Below, one piece after another: positions 8,461-16,626 of a stretch of DNA of 39,029 nt. A model generated the notes under the pieces. That model was not told the origin of the DNA and ran no database searches. It worked only from the letters and a program-made list of their open reading frames with translations. Each line of letters begins with the position of its first letter. The stretch's first letter is position 1. Source of the stretch: Patescibacteria group bacterium (GTDB lineage: Bacteria; Patescibacteriota; Minisyncoccia; RBG-13-40-8-A); NCBI GenBank assembly GCA_022705575.1, contig JAKJED010000006.1, positions 1 to 39,029 of the forward strand. The letters are read 5' to 3'. The translations under genes and the position numbers were made by a program.

Positions 8461-9468
8461 TTAATGAATATATTTTTTCAAAAATTCCGCCACTTCTTCG
8501 GGTTTTATGGTTAAAACTTCCACGCCCGTGCCAAGTTCCAGCCCAGCCCAAGTATTTGTTTTGGGCAGGATTTCAATATGCCAATGATAATAATCGTGTT
8601 TTTTTTCATCGCACGGCGCAGTATGAATAAAAAAGTTATAATTAGGATTTTTTAATCCTTTATATAAACCGTACAGCGCTTTTTGTAATGCTTCTGCTAA
8701 ATATTTTTTTTCTGTTTCGTTTATTTTTTCAAAATTTGGCTGATGTTGCTTAGGATAAATTCTTAATTCAAAATTTACTCTCGGAACAAATGGAGCAAAA
8801 ACCACAAAATATTTGTTCTGAAAAATAACCCTTTTTTCTTCTTTTTCCCAATTAATCATTTCGCAATGTGCACATTTTTTATTTCTAACATAATATTTTT
8901 CCGTATCTTCTATGCTTCTACGCACGTCTGCGGGCAAAATCGGCACAGCGATTAATTGAGAATGTGGATGCGGAATACTTGCTCCAGCTTCTTTACCGTG
9001 ATTATGAAATATAAAAATATAATTTACAAACTTATGATTCATTAAAGCAAGATATCTTTCTTGATATGCTTTAATTACTTCTTCAACTTTTTCTATCGGC
9101 ATTATTGCTAAATGTTTTTTGTGATCTCTGGTAATGACAATCTCATGAAAACCATTTCCTTGCATTACATTATACGGACCTTCTTTATATATCTCAAAAG
9201 AATTTCCCGGAATCAACATTGGATATTTATTTTTTATAACCTGCAAACTCCATTTTTTTTCATTACCGTAAATTAACAATGGTTCTTCGTGGCCTGTTGC
9301 TTGTGGATTTTCAAAAGGACAGTCAGAGATTTTCTGCTCAAATCTTTCTTTATGTTTTTTGATAAAAAGATGGGGTCTTTTCGCGCGTCCTATCGCAACA
9401 ATCATCCAATCATCACTAATAATATCTTGCCTTAATTCCGAACTATAATTTGTTTTATTTTTTTTCAT
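8461..9468 (-). CDS. GalT-like nucleotidyltransferase (galactose-1-phosphate uridylyltransferase family)
   Basis: HIT-superfamily transferase that moves a nucleotidyl group between a nucleotide sugar and a sugar phosphate. The active-site motif is HPHSQ (residues 167-171). A second His motif HWHIEILP begins at 295. Zinc-site Cys are C50 (CPFENP) and C199/C202 (CAHC). The first residues DIISDDWMIVAIGRAKRP fit the family. HPHSQ instead of the classical GalT HPHGQ is closer to the ADP-glucose phosphorylase type, so the exact substrate is open. Start overlaps the 3' end of the upstream family 2 glycosyltransferase by 14 bp, suggesting a shared nucleotide-sugar role. Confidence 0.85.
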   Translation of the reverse strand: MKKNKTNYSSELRQDIISDDWMIVAIGRAKRPHLFIKKHKERFEQKISDCPFENPQATGHEEPLLIYGNEKKWSLQVIKNKYPMLIPGNSFEIYKEGPYNVMQGNGFHEIVITRDHKKHLAIMPIEKVEEVIKAYQERYLALMNHKFVNYIFIFHNHGKEAGASIPHPHSQLIAVPILPADVRRSIEDTEKYYVRNKKCAHCEMINWEKEEKRVIFQNKYFVVFAPFVPRVNFELRIYPKQHQPNFEKINETEKKYLAEALQKALYGLYKGLKNPNYNFFIHTAPCDEKKHDYYHWHIEILPKTNTWAGLELGTGVEVLTIKPEEVAEFLKKYIH

Positions 9469-10198
9469 TTAATTTATATTTGTTGGTTAAAAGATTGTAT
9501 TTTATTATTATTAAATCCATAAATGTTTTAAAATACGAACCTAATTTTACCTTGCTTTCTCCTGGGTTGTGCCAATCAACTGGCATTTCTTTAATTTTAA
9601 AATTCATTTTTTGAGCCAATGCCAAAATTTCAAAATCAAATCCCCAACGCGTTAGGGTTTGTTTTGGAAATATGGCTTCTGCCGATTTCTGATTAAATAA
9701 TTTAAATCCTCTTTGCGTATCTTTGATTTTCCAAAGCCCCGCCACAAAACGAATAATGTATTTCGCTAAATGCCCTAACCAACGACGATACCATTGCGCC
9801 TGTTCATTAATTTTGGCTCCCGTAATTTCAATTGAGCCAATAATTATGTCGTTGTTTACTGTTTCCGGCCAAAATGAATCTAAATGATCAATCTTGGTAG
9901 AATTATCAGCATCCATAAACAATCTATATTCTCCTCTTGCTTCAAGCATGCCCTGCCGAGTTACATATCCTTTGCCGTGATTTTCTTTGTTGTCTATCAA
10001 ACGCAAATTTTTAATCAACTCTCCGGTTTTATCCACAACTTCCGCAGTGTTGTCCTTTGATCCATCGTTTACAACTATAATTTCATAAAAGTAACTTTGT
10101 TTTGACAAATATCTGTCCAAATCTAAAAGTGTAATCGCAATTCTTTTTGCTTCATTATACGCCGGAATCACTATTGATAAATGTATTTTATTTTCCAT
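9455..10198 (-). CDS. Family 2 glycosyltransferase (polyprenyl-phosphate sugar synthase, ALG5/GtrB-like)
   Basis: GT-A glycosyltransferase likely making a polyprenyl-phosphate sugar. Motifs: SIVIPAYNEAKRI, VVNDGSKDNT, the DXD equivalent MDADNST, and DTQRGFKLF followed by TRWGFDFEILALA, which is typical of dolichol-phosphate glucosyltransferase-like proteins. 247 aa with no C-terminal membrane domain, unlike GtrB. The start codon lies 6 bp after a TATAAT box, so the message may be leaderless. It heads a three-gene run with the GalT-like gene and the pilin-like gene. Confidence 0.85.
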   Translation of the reverse strand: MENKIHLSIVIPAYNEAKRIAITLLDLDRYLSKQSYFYEIIVVNDGSKDNTAEVVDKTGELIKNLRLIDNKENHGKGYVTRQGMLEARGEYRLFMDADNSTKIDHLDSFWPETVNNDIIIGSIEITGAKINEQAQWYRRWLGHLAKYIIRFVAGLWKIKDTQRGFKLFNQKSAEAIFPKQTLTRWGFDFEILALAQKMNFKIKEMPVDWHNPGESKVKLGSYFKTFMDLIIIKYNLLTNKYKLNEKK

Positions 10199-10204
10199 AT
10201 TTAA

Positions 10205-10210
10205 ATTATA
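10205..10210 (-). promoter_or_regulatory. -10 box placed for a leaderless transcript
   Basis: TATAAT with an upstream TGG (TG-N extended -10) ends 6 bp before the ATG of the glycosyltransferase, so initiation about 7 bp downstream would fall on the A of ATG. No good -35; the region upstream is the T-run of a terminator. Confidence 0.5.
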
Positions 10211-10225
10211 CCATAATTTCTAAAT

Positions 10226-10253
10226 AAAAAAACGGGCGTCCCGAAGGACGCCC
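10226..10253 (-). terminator. Intrinsic terminator at the end of the ribosomal superoperon
   Basis: GGGCGTCC-TTCG-GGACGCCC hairpin (8 bp, UUCG tetraloop in the minus strand) followed by G and seven T. It lies between map and the next operon. Confidence 0.93.
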
Positions 10254-10278
10254 TGAGAAAGATCTAAATGTACTATGT
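10226..10278 (-). ncRNA. Candidate short RNA (promoter straight into terminator)
   Basis: A consensus promoter (10313-10285) predicts a start near 10278. The only thing downstream is about 25 nt of single-stranded leader and the UUCG-capped terminator, giving a transcript of roughly 53 nt. No ORF fits. It may be a small RNA, or a leader whose terminator controls read-through into the glycosyltransferase operon. Confidence 0.35.
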
Positions 10279-10284
10279 GTTATA

Positions 10285-10313
10285 ATTATACACCCATTCG
10301 TCTATTTTGTCAA
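10285..10313 (-). promoter_or_regulatory. Full-consensus sigma-70 promoter at the 3' end of map
   Basis: Minus strand TTGACA (10313-10308), 17-bp spacer, TATAAT (10290-10285). All twelve consensus bases match. The -35 box is made from the last codons of map. Confidence 0.75.
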
Positions 10314-11045
10314 TACTCTACAACCTTTCTTTGTAATCGCGACAGTGTGCTCAAAATGCGCGGAAATGGAGCGGTCTTTGGATAAAAACGCGAATCCGTC
10401 TTTGGCGCGTTCAACCTCATAACTGCCAACAATATTCATCGGCTCAATTGCGATTACCATTCCCGGTTTTAACACAATTCCTGTTGCTTTTTCGCCATAA
10501 TTCAACACTTCCGGCTCTTCATGCACTTTTTTACCGATTCCGTGCCCAACCAAATCACGAATCACATTAAACCCGTTTTTTTCAACATAACTTTGAATGG
10601 CAAATCCAATATCCCCTAATCTGTTTCCTGGCTTACATTGTTTAATTGCCAATTCCAAAGATTTTTCAGTAACGTCAATTAATTTTTGAAATTTTTTATC
10701 AATTTTTCCAATTCCAATCGTAATTGCCATGTCGGTACAATAATTTTTATAATTAATTCCCAAATCTAAGGTCAATAAATCTCCTTCTTTTAGTTTTCTG
10801 TCATTAGGAATTGCGTGCACCACCTCCTCATTAACTGAGGCACACAATACTGCGGGATAATTATTAAAACCTTTAAACGCCGGTTTTGCGCCATATCGAA
10901 AAATAAGGTCTTCTGCGACCTTATCTAGTTCCTTGGTAGTGGTTCCGATTTTGGCATGTTTTGCAACTTCTTTAATTATTTTTGCCAAAATCTTCCCGCC
11001 TTCCGCCATTATTTCAATTTCTTTTTCAGTGTATAAATTTATCAT
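10302..11045 (-). CDS. map: Methionine aminopeptidase type I
   Basis: Removes the initiator Met from new proteins; a cytosolic dimetal enzyme. Metal ligands visible: D in LTLDLGINYK, D in YCTDMAITIG, H in GHGIGKKVHEEP, E in AIEPMNIV and E in FEHTVAI. 247 aa, usual for the short type Ia form. The ATG overlaps the TGA stop of adk (ATGA), the classical secY-adk-map order. It is the last gene of the ribosomal superoperon, followed by a strong terminator. Confidence 0.97.
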   Translation of the reverse strand: MINLYTEKEIEIMAEGGKILAKIIKEVAKHAKIGTTTKELDKVAEDLIFRYGAKPAFKGFNNYPAVLCASVNEEVVHAIPNDRKLKEGDLLTLDLGINYKNYCTDMAITIGIGKIDKKFQKLIDVTEKSLELAIKQCKPGNRLGDIGFAIQSYVEKNGFNVIRDLVGHGIGKKVHEEPEVLNYGEKATGIVLKPGMVIAIEPMNIVGSYEVERAKDGFAFLSKDRSISAHFEHTVAITKKGCRVLTK

Positions 11046-11698
11046 TTAATTTTTGCTAAAATATCTTTAAAAACTTTTTCAATCGGCTGTTCGCCGTTAA
11101 TTTCAATCAAGCGTTTTTGTTGTTTATAATAATTTATTGATTTACTGGTTTGGTTTTTATATTCCTCTAATCTTTTTTTTATTGATTTTATATTGTCATC
11201 AATCCTAGTTATTAATCTTCCCTCGCAAGCATCACATTTTTTAAGTTCCTTGTATTTTCCAATCCATGGAATTAATTTCTTACAATTTTTACACTGTCTT
11301 CTTTTGGTTAAACGGTCAAAAGATTCCTTTGCAGAAATTTTAATTAAAATAATCTTTGTGTTTTTTAATTCATACCAATTCAACGCTTCGTCAATAAGAA
11401 TTGCTTCATAAATTATTCTTGTCCAACCATCAAAAACAAATCCTTTAACTTTTTGTTTTTTATTTTTTTCTATTTCTTCTCCAAAAACTTTAATTATTAC
11501 AAAACTTGGCACCAACCCACCTCCATTAATTATATTGGCTATTTTTTTTCCAGTAAAATCATTTATCTTAATATGCCCCCTAAGAATATCTCCCGAACCA
11601 ACATATTTCAAGCTAAATTTATCAGCAAGTAATTTTGCCTGCGTCCCCTTTCCGCATCCTGGCGGACCAATTAAAATAAAATTTAATGGTTTTTTCAT
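11042..11698 (-). CDS. adk: Adenylate kinase with zinc-type LID
   Basis: Converts AMP + ATP to 2 ADP. P-loop GPPGCGKGT near the N-terminus, DGWTR in the place of the usual DGFPR, and a LID domain with a four-Cys zinc site (CKNCKKL ... CDACEG). 218 aa. I start at MKKPLNFIL (11698): an upstream in-frame Met at 11749 would only translate a palindromic repeat that lies between secY and adk. TGA stop overlaps the map start. It sits in the common secY-adk-map arrangement. Confidence 0.94.
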   Translation of the reverse strand: MKKPLNFILIGPPGCGKGTQAKLLADKFSLKYVGSGDILRGHIKINDFTGKKIANIINGGGLVPSFVIIKVFGEEIEKNKKQKVKGFVFDGWTRIIYEAILIDEALNWYELKNTKIILIKISAKESFDRLTKRRQCKNCKKLIPWIGKYKELKKCDACEGRLITRIDDNIKSIKKRLEEYKNQTSKSINYYKQQKRLIEINGEQPIEKVFKDILAKIK

Positions 11699-11703
11699 AA
11701 TCC

Positions 11704-11763
11704 TTTCCCGACGTTCTGATTTTACATCAGAAGTCGAGACCCCAACCATTTTATGCGTCGGGG
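11704..11763. repeat. Palindromic repeat family, copy A (between secY and adk)
   Basis: Outer stem CCCGACG (11707-11713) with CGTCGGG (11756-11762); directly inside it a hairpin TTCTGAT-tttac-ATCAGAA (11714-11732), then GTCGAGACCCCAACC. Its flanks align with 14040-14100 inside rpsE: CTTTCCCGAC-N-TTCT is shared on the left, and about 22 of 32 bases match on the right, with only transitions as differences. Confidence 0.7.
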
Positions 11764-11779
11764 CATAATCATTTTTAAA

Positions 11780-13057
11780 TTAAAAACCTTCGTAGTCTCT
11801 CATGGTTAATTGTCCCTCAACTTGCTTCACTGTTTCCAAAACAACAGAAACCACAATTAAAACCGCTGTGCCACCAATAGTCATAGAAGCTATGCCTGTC
11901 GCTCCTTGAATAATTGACGGCAATACTGCGATTACACCCAAAAACAATGCCCCGACTAAAGTAATTTTATTTAAAACATGAGAAATAAACGAGGCAGTGT
12001 TCTCACCCGGTCTGATACCGGGAACAAATCCGCCATTTTTTTGAATATTTTCCGAAATTGCTTTTGGATCAAAAGTAACTGATGTGTAAAAAAAGGTAAA
12101 CGCCACAACCAAAACAAAATAAACAACCGCATAAAAAACAGGGTCTTGAAATATGTTGCCAATTGATGTAGCAATTTTAGCAATTGTCGGATTTGCGGAC
12201 ACAGAAAAGAATTTTGCAATCATTCCCGGAAAAAGCATAATTGATAACGCAAAAATAATCGGAATAACCCCTGCTTGATTAACTTTCAGTGGCAAGTAAG
12301 TCGAAAATCCGCCATATACCCTTCTCCCTCTAATTCTTTTAGCATAAGCAACCGGAATTTTTCTTTGTGCTTCATTAATTAAAACAACGCCAATAATTAC
12401 TAATACTGCAACAACTAAAAAACTGATATACGATGGAATCTGTGAAGGATTGTAGGTAGCAATCAATTGCTGAATCGAAGAAGGAATTCTACCAATAATA
12501 CCGGCAAAAATTAAAATTGAAACACCGTTGCCAATTCCCTTTTCCGAAATAAGTTCACCTATCCACATTAAAAACACTGCGCCAGCCGTCACAATTGCAA
12601 TAACCGTAAACATTTGAAAGGCGGATAAAGGATTAATTATTTGTTGGCTGATTAAAAGTGTCATCATTGCATATCCCTGCATCGCTGCCAAAGGAACAGT
12701 TAAGATTCTTCCATATTGATTAAATTTTTTCTGTCCCTCCGTACCCGATTCGTGATACATTTCTTTTAATTTTGGAAAGATCATCGTTAAAAGCTGTAAA
12801 ATAATCGTAGATGTAATATATGGTCCCAATCCCAACATTCCAATAGAAAAATTCTGCATTGCGCCTCCGGTAAAAATATTAATCAATCCAAAGAGCTGAT
12901 TTCCCTGAAAAAATCCTCGGAGTTTTTCAGTATTAATTCCGGGTACCGGAATATTGGAAACTAAACTAAAAATCATCAATAAACCTAAAACAAATAATAT
13001 TTTGTTTCTTAGTTCTTTGACTTTAAAAAGTTGTGCTATTTTTTCAAACCACTTCAT
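11780..13057 (-). CDS. secY: Preprotein translocase subunit SecY
   Basis: Protein-conducting channel of the Sec translocon in the cytoplasmic membrane. 425 aa with about ten hydrophobic segments. Family features: NIPVPGIN plug region, GIGPYI-like MLGLGPYITSTIILQLL, SEKGIGNGVSILIFAGI, and the cytoplasmic loop RIRGRRVYGG with LPLKVNQAGVIPIIFA. C-terminus EGQLTMRDYEGF. Located after rplO in the normal spc order, 30 bp downstream. Confidence 0.97.
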   Translation of the reverse strand: MKWFEKIAQLFKVKELRNKILFVLGLLMIFSLVSNIPVPGINTEKLRGFFQGNQLFGLINIFTGGAMQNFSIGMLGLGPYITSTIILQLLTMIFPKLKEMYHESGTEGQKKFNQYGRILTVPLAAMQGYAMMTLLISQQIINPLSAFQMFTVIAIVTAGAVFLMWIGELISEKGIGNGVSILIFAGIIGRIPSSIQQLIATYNPSQIPSYISFLVVAVLVIIGVVLINEAQRKIPVAYAKRIRGRRVYGGFSTYLPLKVNQAGVIPIIFALSIMLFPGMIAKFFSVSANPTIAKIATSIGNIFQDPVFYAVVYFVLVVAFTFFYTSVTFDPKAISENIQKNGGFVPGIRPGENTASFISHVLNKITLVGALFLGVIAVLPSIIQGATGIASMTIGGTAVLIVVSVVLETVKQVEGQLTMRDYEGF

Positions 13058-13086
13058 AAAATTTTTTTAATTTCTAATTGACTTGA

Positions 13087-13497
13087 TTAGCCCAACACTT
13101 TTTTGGCGCTAGCTGACATTTTGCAATTTTCTACTTTAAGTTTTTTTGTAAGCTTGCCATCACCTAAAATTTTCACTATCGGTATCCTGTTATTAAGTTT
13201 AACAATCAATCCTTTTTCTATCAATGTCTCCGGACTTACAATATCTCCATTTTTAAATTTTTCATCCAAATCTTTTAAATTTACTATCTGCGGTTTTATT
13301 CTGAAAGATTTAAAATCGTATCCCCTTTTTTTGGGAATTTTTTTTACAATCTCACGAAGTTCCGGTCTTAATTTTCTTCCTGCTCGCGATAATTGACCCT
13401 TTGCTCCTTTTCCAGAAAAAGTTCCTCGTTTACCTCCACGGCCAATACGTTTTTTGCTTCGATTAATATTTTTTGGTTTTATTTGATGTAATTGCAT
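13087..13497 (-). CDS. rplO: 50S ribosomal protein L15
   Basis: uL15. N-terminal Gly/Arg-rich stretch RIGRGGKRGTFSGKGAKGQ is diagnostic; the C-terminal half (IVNLKDLDEKF ... GLIVKLNNRIPIVKILGDGKLTKKL) fits. 136 aa. It follows rpsE by only 11 bp; in most bacteria rpmD (uL30) would stand between them but here it is absent. Confidence 0.95.
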   Translation of the reverse strand: MQLHQIKPKNINRSKKRIGRGGKRGTFSGKGAKGQLSRAGRKLRPELREIVKKIPKKRGYDFKSFRIKPQIVNLKDLDEKFKNGDIVSPETLIEKGLIVKLNNRIPIVKILGDGKLTKKLKVENCKMSASAKKVLG

Positions 13498-13508
13498 AAA
13501 TTATATTC

Positions 13509-14147
13509 TTATGATAATTTTTTCAATGCTTCGATCGCTGCTTGGGCATTATTCAGTTTATTGGTTGTTCTGCCGATAATTTTTGAAACCACGTTTTCAA
13601 TTCCGGCCAAATTACAAATTATACGCACCGCTCCTCCGGCAATAATTCCTCTACCTTCCTGCGCCGGCTTTAACATTACTTTCGCTGCGCCGAATTTTGC
13701 TTCTACCATTTGAGAAATTGATTTGTTTTCAGTAATCGGAATTTCAATTAAGGCTTTTTTTGCCTGATTGACCGCTTTATCAACAGCAATAGTTACATCT
13801 GCTCCTTTAGCCACGCCAACACCAACCTTACCTTTTTTATTGCCAATAACAACCATTGCCCTAAAATTAAATCTTCTCCCTCCGGCAACCATTCTTGCGG
13901 TTCTTCTGATGTCTAAAAGTTTTTGTTCGAATTCCGATTTTTCTTCTTTCTTGCCATCGCGTCTTCTGCCATCACGTCCGCCTCCTCTGCCTTGTCCGCC
14001 CCTGCCAGTTTTTTTGTCAAATCTATCTGTTTTTATTTCTTTCCCGACATTCTCCGTCGCAGACGGAGCAGTCGGAACCTCGACCGCTTCATGCGTCAAG
14101 ATTGTTGTATTTGTTTCTATTTCCTCTTTTTTTGTATCTTCTTCCAT
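13509..14147 (-). CDS. rpsE: 30S ribosomal protein S5 with palindrome-encoded N-terminal segment
   Basis: uS5, decoding fidelity and translocation. The core begins near EFEQKLLDIRRTARMV and contains GGRRFNFRAMVVIGNKKGKVGVGVAKG, all diagnostic. 212 aa, longer than the usual ~165 because of an N-terminal tail. The tail has an acidic start, a segment LTHEAVEVPTAPSATENVGK (residues 17-36) encoded by palindromic repeat copy B, and a Gly/Arg stretch GRGGQGRGGGRDGRRR. The repeat is in frame and free of stops. Sits between rplR and rplO. Confidence 0.95.
   Translation of the reverse strand: MEEDTKKEEIETNTTILTHEAVEVPTAPSATENVGKEIKTDRFDKKTGRGGQGRGGGRDGRRRDGKKEEKSEFEQKLLDIRRTARMVAGGRRFNFRAMVVIGNKKGKVGVGVAKGADVTIAVDKAVNQAKKALIEIPITENKSISQMVEAKFGAAKVMLKPAQEGRGIIAGGAVRIICNLAGIENVVSKIIGRTTNKLNNAQAAIEALKKLS
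14040..14100. repeat. Palindromic repeat family, copy B (inside rpsE)
   Basis: CTTTCCCGAC-A-TTCT, hairpin CTCCGTC-gca-GACGGAG (14052-14068), then CAGTCGGAACCTCGACC and ATGCGTC. CCGAC (14044-14048) also pairs with GTCGG (14071-14075). It aligns with 11704-11763 over both flanks while the hairpin sequence itself differs but stays paired. Translated as part of the S5 N-terminal tail. Confidence 0.7.
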
Positions 14148-14162
14148 AGATTGTTTTTATTT

Positions 14163-14510
14163 TTAAAATTTTAATCCTCCTTCACGAGCCCCTTCGGCCA
14201 ATGATTTTACTCTGCCATGATATTTATATCCCGCCCTGTCAAAAATAATTTTTTCGATTTTCTTTTCAAACGCTTTTTTAGCAATTAATTTTCCAACCTC
14301 GACAGCCAATTCTGTTTTTTTGCCTTTTTTCTTAATATCTTTATCTTTTACGCTAATTATGGTTGCTCTTTTTTCATCATCAATAAGCTGAACATAAATA
14401 TGTTTATTGCTTCTGAAAACGCAAAGTCGCGGAATTTCTTTTGTTCCTATAATTTTTGCTGTAATTCGTTTATGTCTTGTCTCTCTTTTTGTTTTTTTGC
14501 CTAATTTCAT
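14163..14510 (-). CDS. rplR: 50S ribosomal protein L18
   Basis: uL18, 5S rRNA binding in the central protuberance. KRETRHKRITAKIIG, PRLCVFRSNKHIYVQLIDDE and FDRAGYKYHGRVKSLAEGAREGGLKF are the standard signatures. 115 aa, normal length. Standard place between rplF and rpsE. Confidence 0.96.
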   Translation of the reverse strand: MKLGKKTKRETRHKRITAKIIGTKEIPRLCVFRSNKHIYVQLIDDEKRATIISVKDKDIKKKGKKTELAVEVGKLIAKKAFEKKIEKIIFDRAGYKYHGRVKSLAEGAREGGLKF

Positions 14511-14540
14511 AAAATTATATAATTTCTAACTTAAGTTTAA

Positions 14541-15086
14541 TTACCCTCCCGCGCTTACGGCTTTCTTGCCATCTTTTCTTCTGATTATTTCGTTATCGTA
14601 TCTGATTCCTTTGCCTTTGTATGGCTCTGGTTTTTTCTGAATTCTAATATTCGCCGCAGTTTGTCCAACAACCTGCTTGTCTGCTCCGGAAACAATGATT
14701 GTATTTTTTTCTATTTTAAATTCAATACCTTTTGGCGCTTCAATTTCTACGGGATGAGAAAACCCTAAACTTAAAATTAATTTATTCCCATTCAAAGCTA
14801 CTTTATATCCGATTCCTTCAATTACTAATTTCTTTTGAAACCCATCGTGAACCCCTTGTATCATATTATTAATTAATGCTCTAAAGGTTCCCCATAACGC
14901 CGAACTTTTTTTTGTTTTTTGCGATTCCTGAATTACAATAACCTTATCTTTTATTTCAACTTTAATTTCCGGAACCAATTTTTGCGCCAATTCTCCTTTT
15001 TTGCCTTTGACAATTATTAAATCGCCATCGACTCTTACTTCGACTCCCAAAGGAATAACTATTGGTTGTTTACCTATTCTTGACAT
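14541..15086 (-). CDS. rplF: 50S ribosomal protein L6
   Basis: uL6. MSRIGKQPIVIPLGVEV start, GTFRALINNMIQGVHDGF in the first repeat domain, KPEPYKGKGIRYDNEIIRRKDGKK at the end, all typical. 181 aa, full length. Between rpsH and rplR. Confidence 0.97.
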   Translation of the reverse strand: MSRIGKQPIVIPLGVEVRVDGDLIIVKGKKGELAQKLVPEIKVEIKDKVIVIQESQKTKKSSALWGTFRALINNMIQGVHDGFQKKLVIEGIGYKVALNGNKLILSLGFSHPVEIEAPKGIEFKIEKNTIIVSGADKQVVGQTAANIRIQKKPEPYKGKGIRYDNEIIRRKDGKKAVSAGG

Positions 15087-15104
15087 AAATTTTATAAATT
15101 CAAA

Positions 15105-15506
15105 TTAAAAAACCCGACATATAATTTCTCCCCCCACTCCTTTTTTTCTTGCTTCTTTATCGGTCATAAATCCCAAAGAGGTAGTCAAAATAATCAAACC
15201 ACGACCTTGAGAAAAATTAATTAATTCTTTTTTAGTGGCATAAATTCTCTGTCCCGACCTACTGATTCTTAAAAGTCCTTGAATTTTTGGCACAGTATTT
15301 CTTGCATCTTTATACTTTAAATTAACTTCAATCTCTTTTTTACTTCCTTTGCCTGATTCTTTAATATCTCCGATATAACCTTCTTTATTTAAAATATTTA
15401 CTAATTCAAGTTTAATTTTTGAATACGCAAAACTTACGGTTTTATGTCCAACCGCTTGAGCGTTTCTTATACGTGTTAACATGTCTGATATTGGATCTAT
15501 ATTCAT
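15105..15506 (-). CDS. rpsH: 30S ribosomal protein S8
   Basis: uS8, binds the central domain of 16S rRNA. DPISDMLTRIRNAQ start and the C-terminal STSLG-type motif as TTSLGFMTDKEARKKGVGGE. 133 aa. Between the zinc-type S14 gene and rplF. Confidence 0.97.
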   Translation of the reverse strand: MNIDPISDMLTRIRNAQAVGHKTVSFAYSKIKLELVNILNKEGYIGDIKESGKGSKKEIEVNLKYKDARNTVPKIQGLLRISRSGQRIYATKKELINFSQGRGLIILTTSLGFMTDKEARKKGVGGEIICRVF

Positions 15507-15518
15507 ATATTTCTTTGT

Positions 15519-15704
15519 TTACCAACTTGATTTTTTAATTCCCGGAAGTTCGCCATTGTTAGCTAATTCCCTAAAACAAATACGACATAATCCGAATTTT
15601 CTCATAAAACCGTGTCTTCTGCCACATTTAAAACAACGATTAACTTTTCGTGTTGAAAATTTTGGTTTCTTTTTTGATTTTGCGATATCTGATATTTTAG
15701 CCAT
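15519..15704 (-). CDS. rpsN: 30S ribosomal protein S14, zinc-binding short form
   Basis: uS14 type Z. 61 aa with [23 protein letters not shown], i.e. two CxxC pairs that bind zinc. 4 bp downstream of rplE. The short zinc form is normal for this position in many phyla. Confidence 0.96.
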   Translation of the reverse strand: MAKISDIAKSKKKPKFSTRKVNRCFKCGRRHGFMRKFGLCRICFRELANNGELPGIKKSSW

Positions 15705-15708
15705 ATGT

Positions 15709-16248
15709 TTATTTTATGGGAAAACCCATTAATTTATATAATTCAAGCGCTTCCTCTCTATTTTCGGCGCGGACCACTATTGTTATTTCTAATCCGAAAA
15801 TTCTTCTAATGTCATCTTGTGAAATTTCCGGAAAAATCAAGTGTTCTTTAACACCAATATTTAAATTGCCGTTTTTATCAACCGATTTCGAATTTAGACC
15901 TCTGAAATCTCTTGTTCTGGGAAGAACAACATTTATTAAGCGAAAAAGAAAATCATACATTCTTTTTTTTCTAAGTGTCACCTTAAGTCCTAGTGGCATT
16001 CCTTCTCTAATTTTAAAAGCAGCAATTGCTTTTTTGGCTAAAGTTACCAACGGTTGCTGTCCAGTAATTAAAGTGATGTCTTTCGCAATCGACTCTTGTG
16101 CTTTTTCATCTTTTGAGACAACAGTGCTGCCAATACCAACATTAACCACAACTTTCTCTATTTTTGGCATAGAAAAATCATTCTTGTGTTTAAACTTCTG
16201 TTTCATTTGAGGAATGACTTCCTTTTTATATTTTTCTTGTAATGTCAT
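15709..16248 (-). CDS. rplE: 50S ribosomal protein L5
   Basis: uL5, binds 5S rRNA. Signatures [37 protein letters not shown] and [20 protein letters not shown]. 179 aa, full length. Standard order after rplX. Confidence 0.97.
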   Translation of the reverse strand: MTLQEKYKKEVIPQMKQKFKHKNDFSMPKIEKVVVNVGIGSTVVSKDEKAQESIAKDITLITGQQPLVTLAKKAIAAFKIREGMPLGLKVTLRKKRMYDFLFRLINVVLPRTRDFRGLNSKSVDKNGNLNIGVKEHLIFPEISQDDIRRIFGLEITIVVRAENREEALELYKLMGFPIK

Positions 16249-16296
16249 ATTTGTATTTTCGCTTTATGGGCGAGTATTTATAGGCTGACCTGTTTA

Positions 16297-16602
16297 TTAT
16301 ATTTCTTGACCACATTTTTTACAAAGTCTTATTTTGCCATTTTCTAATAATTTCTGCCCAATTCTTGTCGGCTTTTTACATTTTGGACAAACAATCTGCA
16401 CATTAGAAATATTTATTGCCCGCGGAACTTCAACTTTTTGACCCCTTTCTCCCTGTTTCTTCGGTTTGACATGTTTTTTAACAATATTTAAATTTTCAAC
16501 AATAATCTTGTTGATTTTCGGAAAAACTTCTGTTACTTTACCGTTTTTTCCTTTGTCTTTACCTGTGATTATTTTGACCGTATCTCCTGATTTTATTTTC
16601 AT
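16297..16602 (-). CDS. rplX: 50S ribosomal protein L24 with C-terminal zinc ribbon
   Basis: uL24, assembly initiator. KOW motif KSGDTVKIITGKDKGKNGKV at the N-terminus. The C-terminal third has CPKCKKPTRIG and CKKCGQEI, two CxxC pairs able to bind zinc. 101 aa. Between rplN and rplE. Confidence 0.95.
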   Translation of the reverse strand: MKIKSGDTVKIITGKDKGKNGKVTEVFPKINKIIVENLNIVKKHVKPKKQGERGQKVEVPRAINISNVQIVCPKCKKPTRIGQKLLENGKIRLCKKCGQEI

Positions 16603-16626
16603 ATTTTTATGAGAAAGTTTAACTTT

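Noticed and set aside
11699-11749. 17-residue N-terminal extension of adk
   Set aside because: Translates a palindromic repeat; the conserved start is MKKPLNFILIGPPG.
13768-14166. Plus-strand ORF of 132 aa opposite rpsE
   Set aside because: Low-complexity, Ser/Leu/Pro-rich shadow of a clear ribosomal gene.
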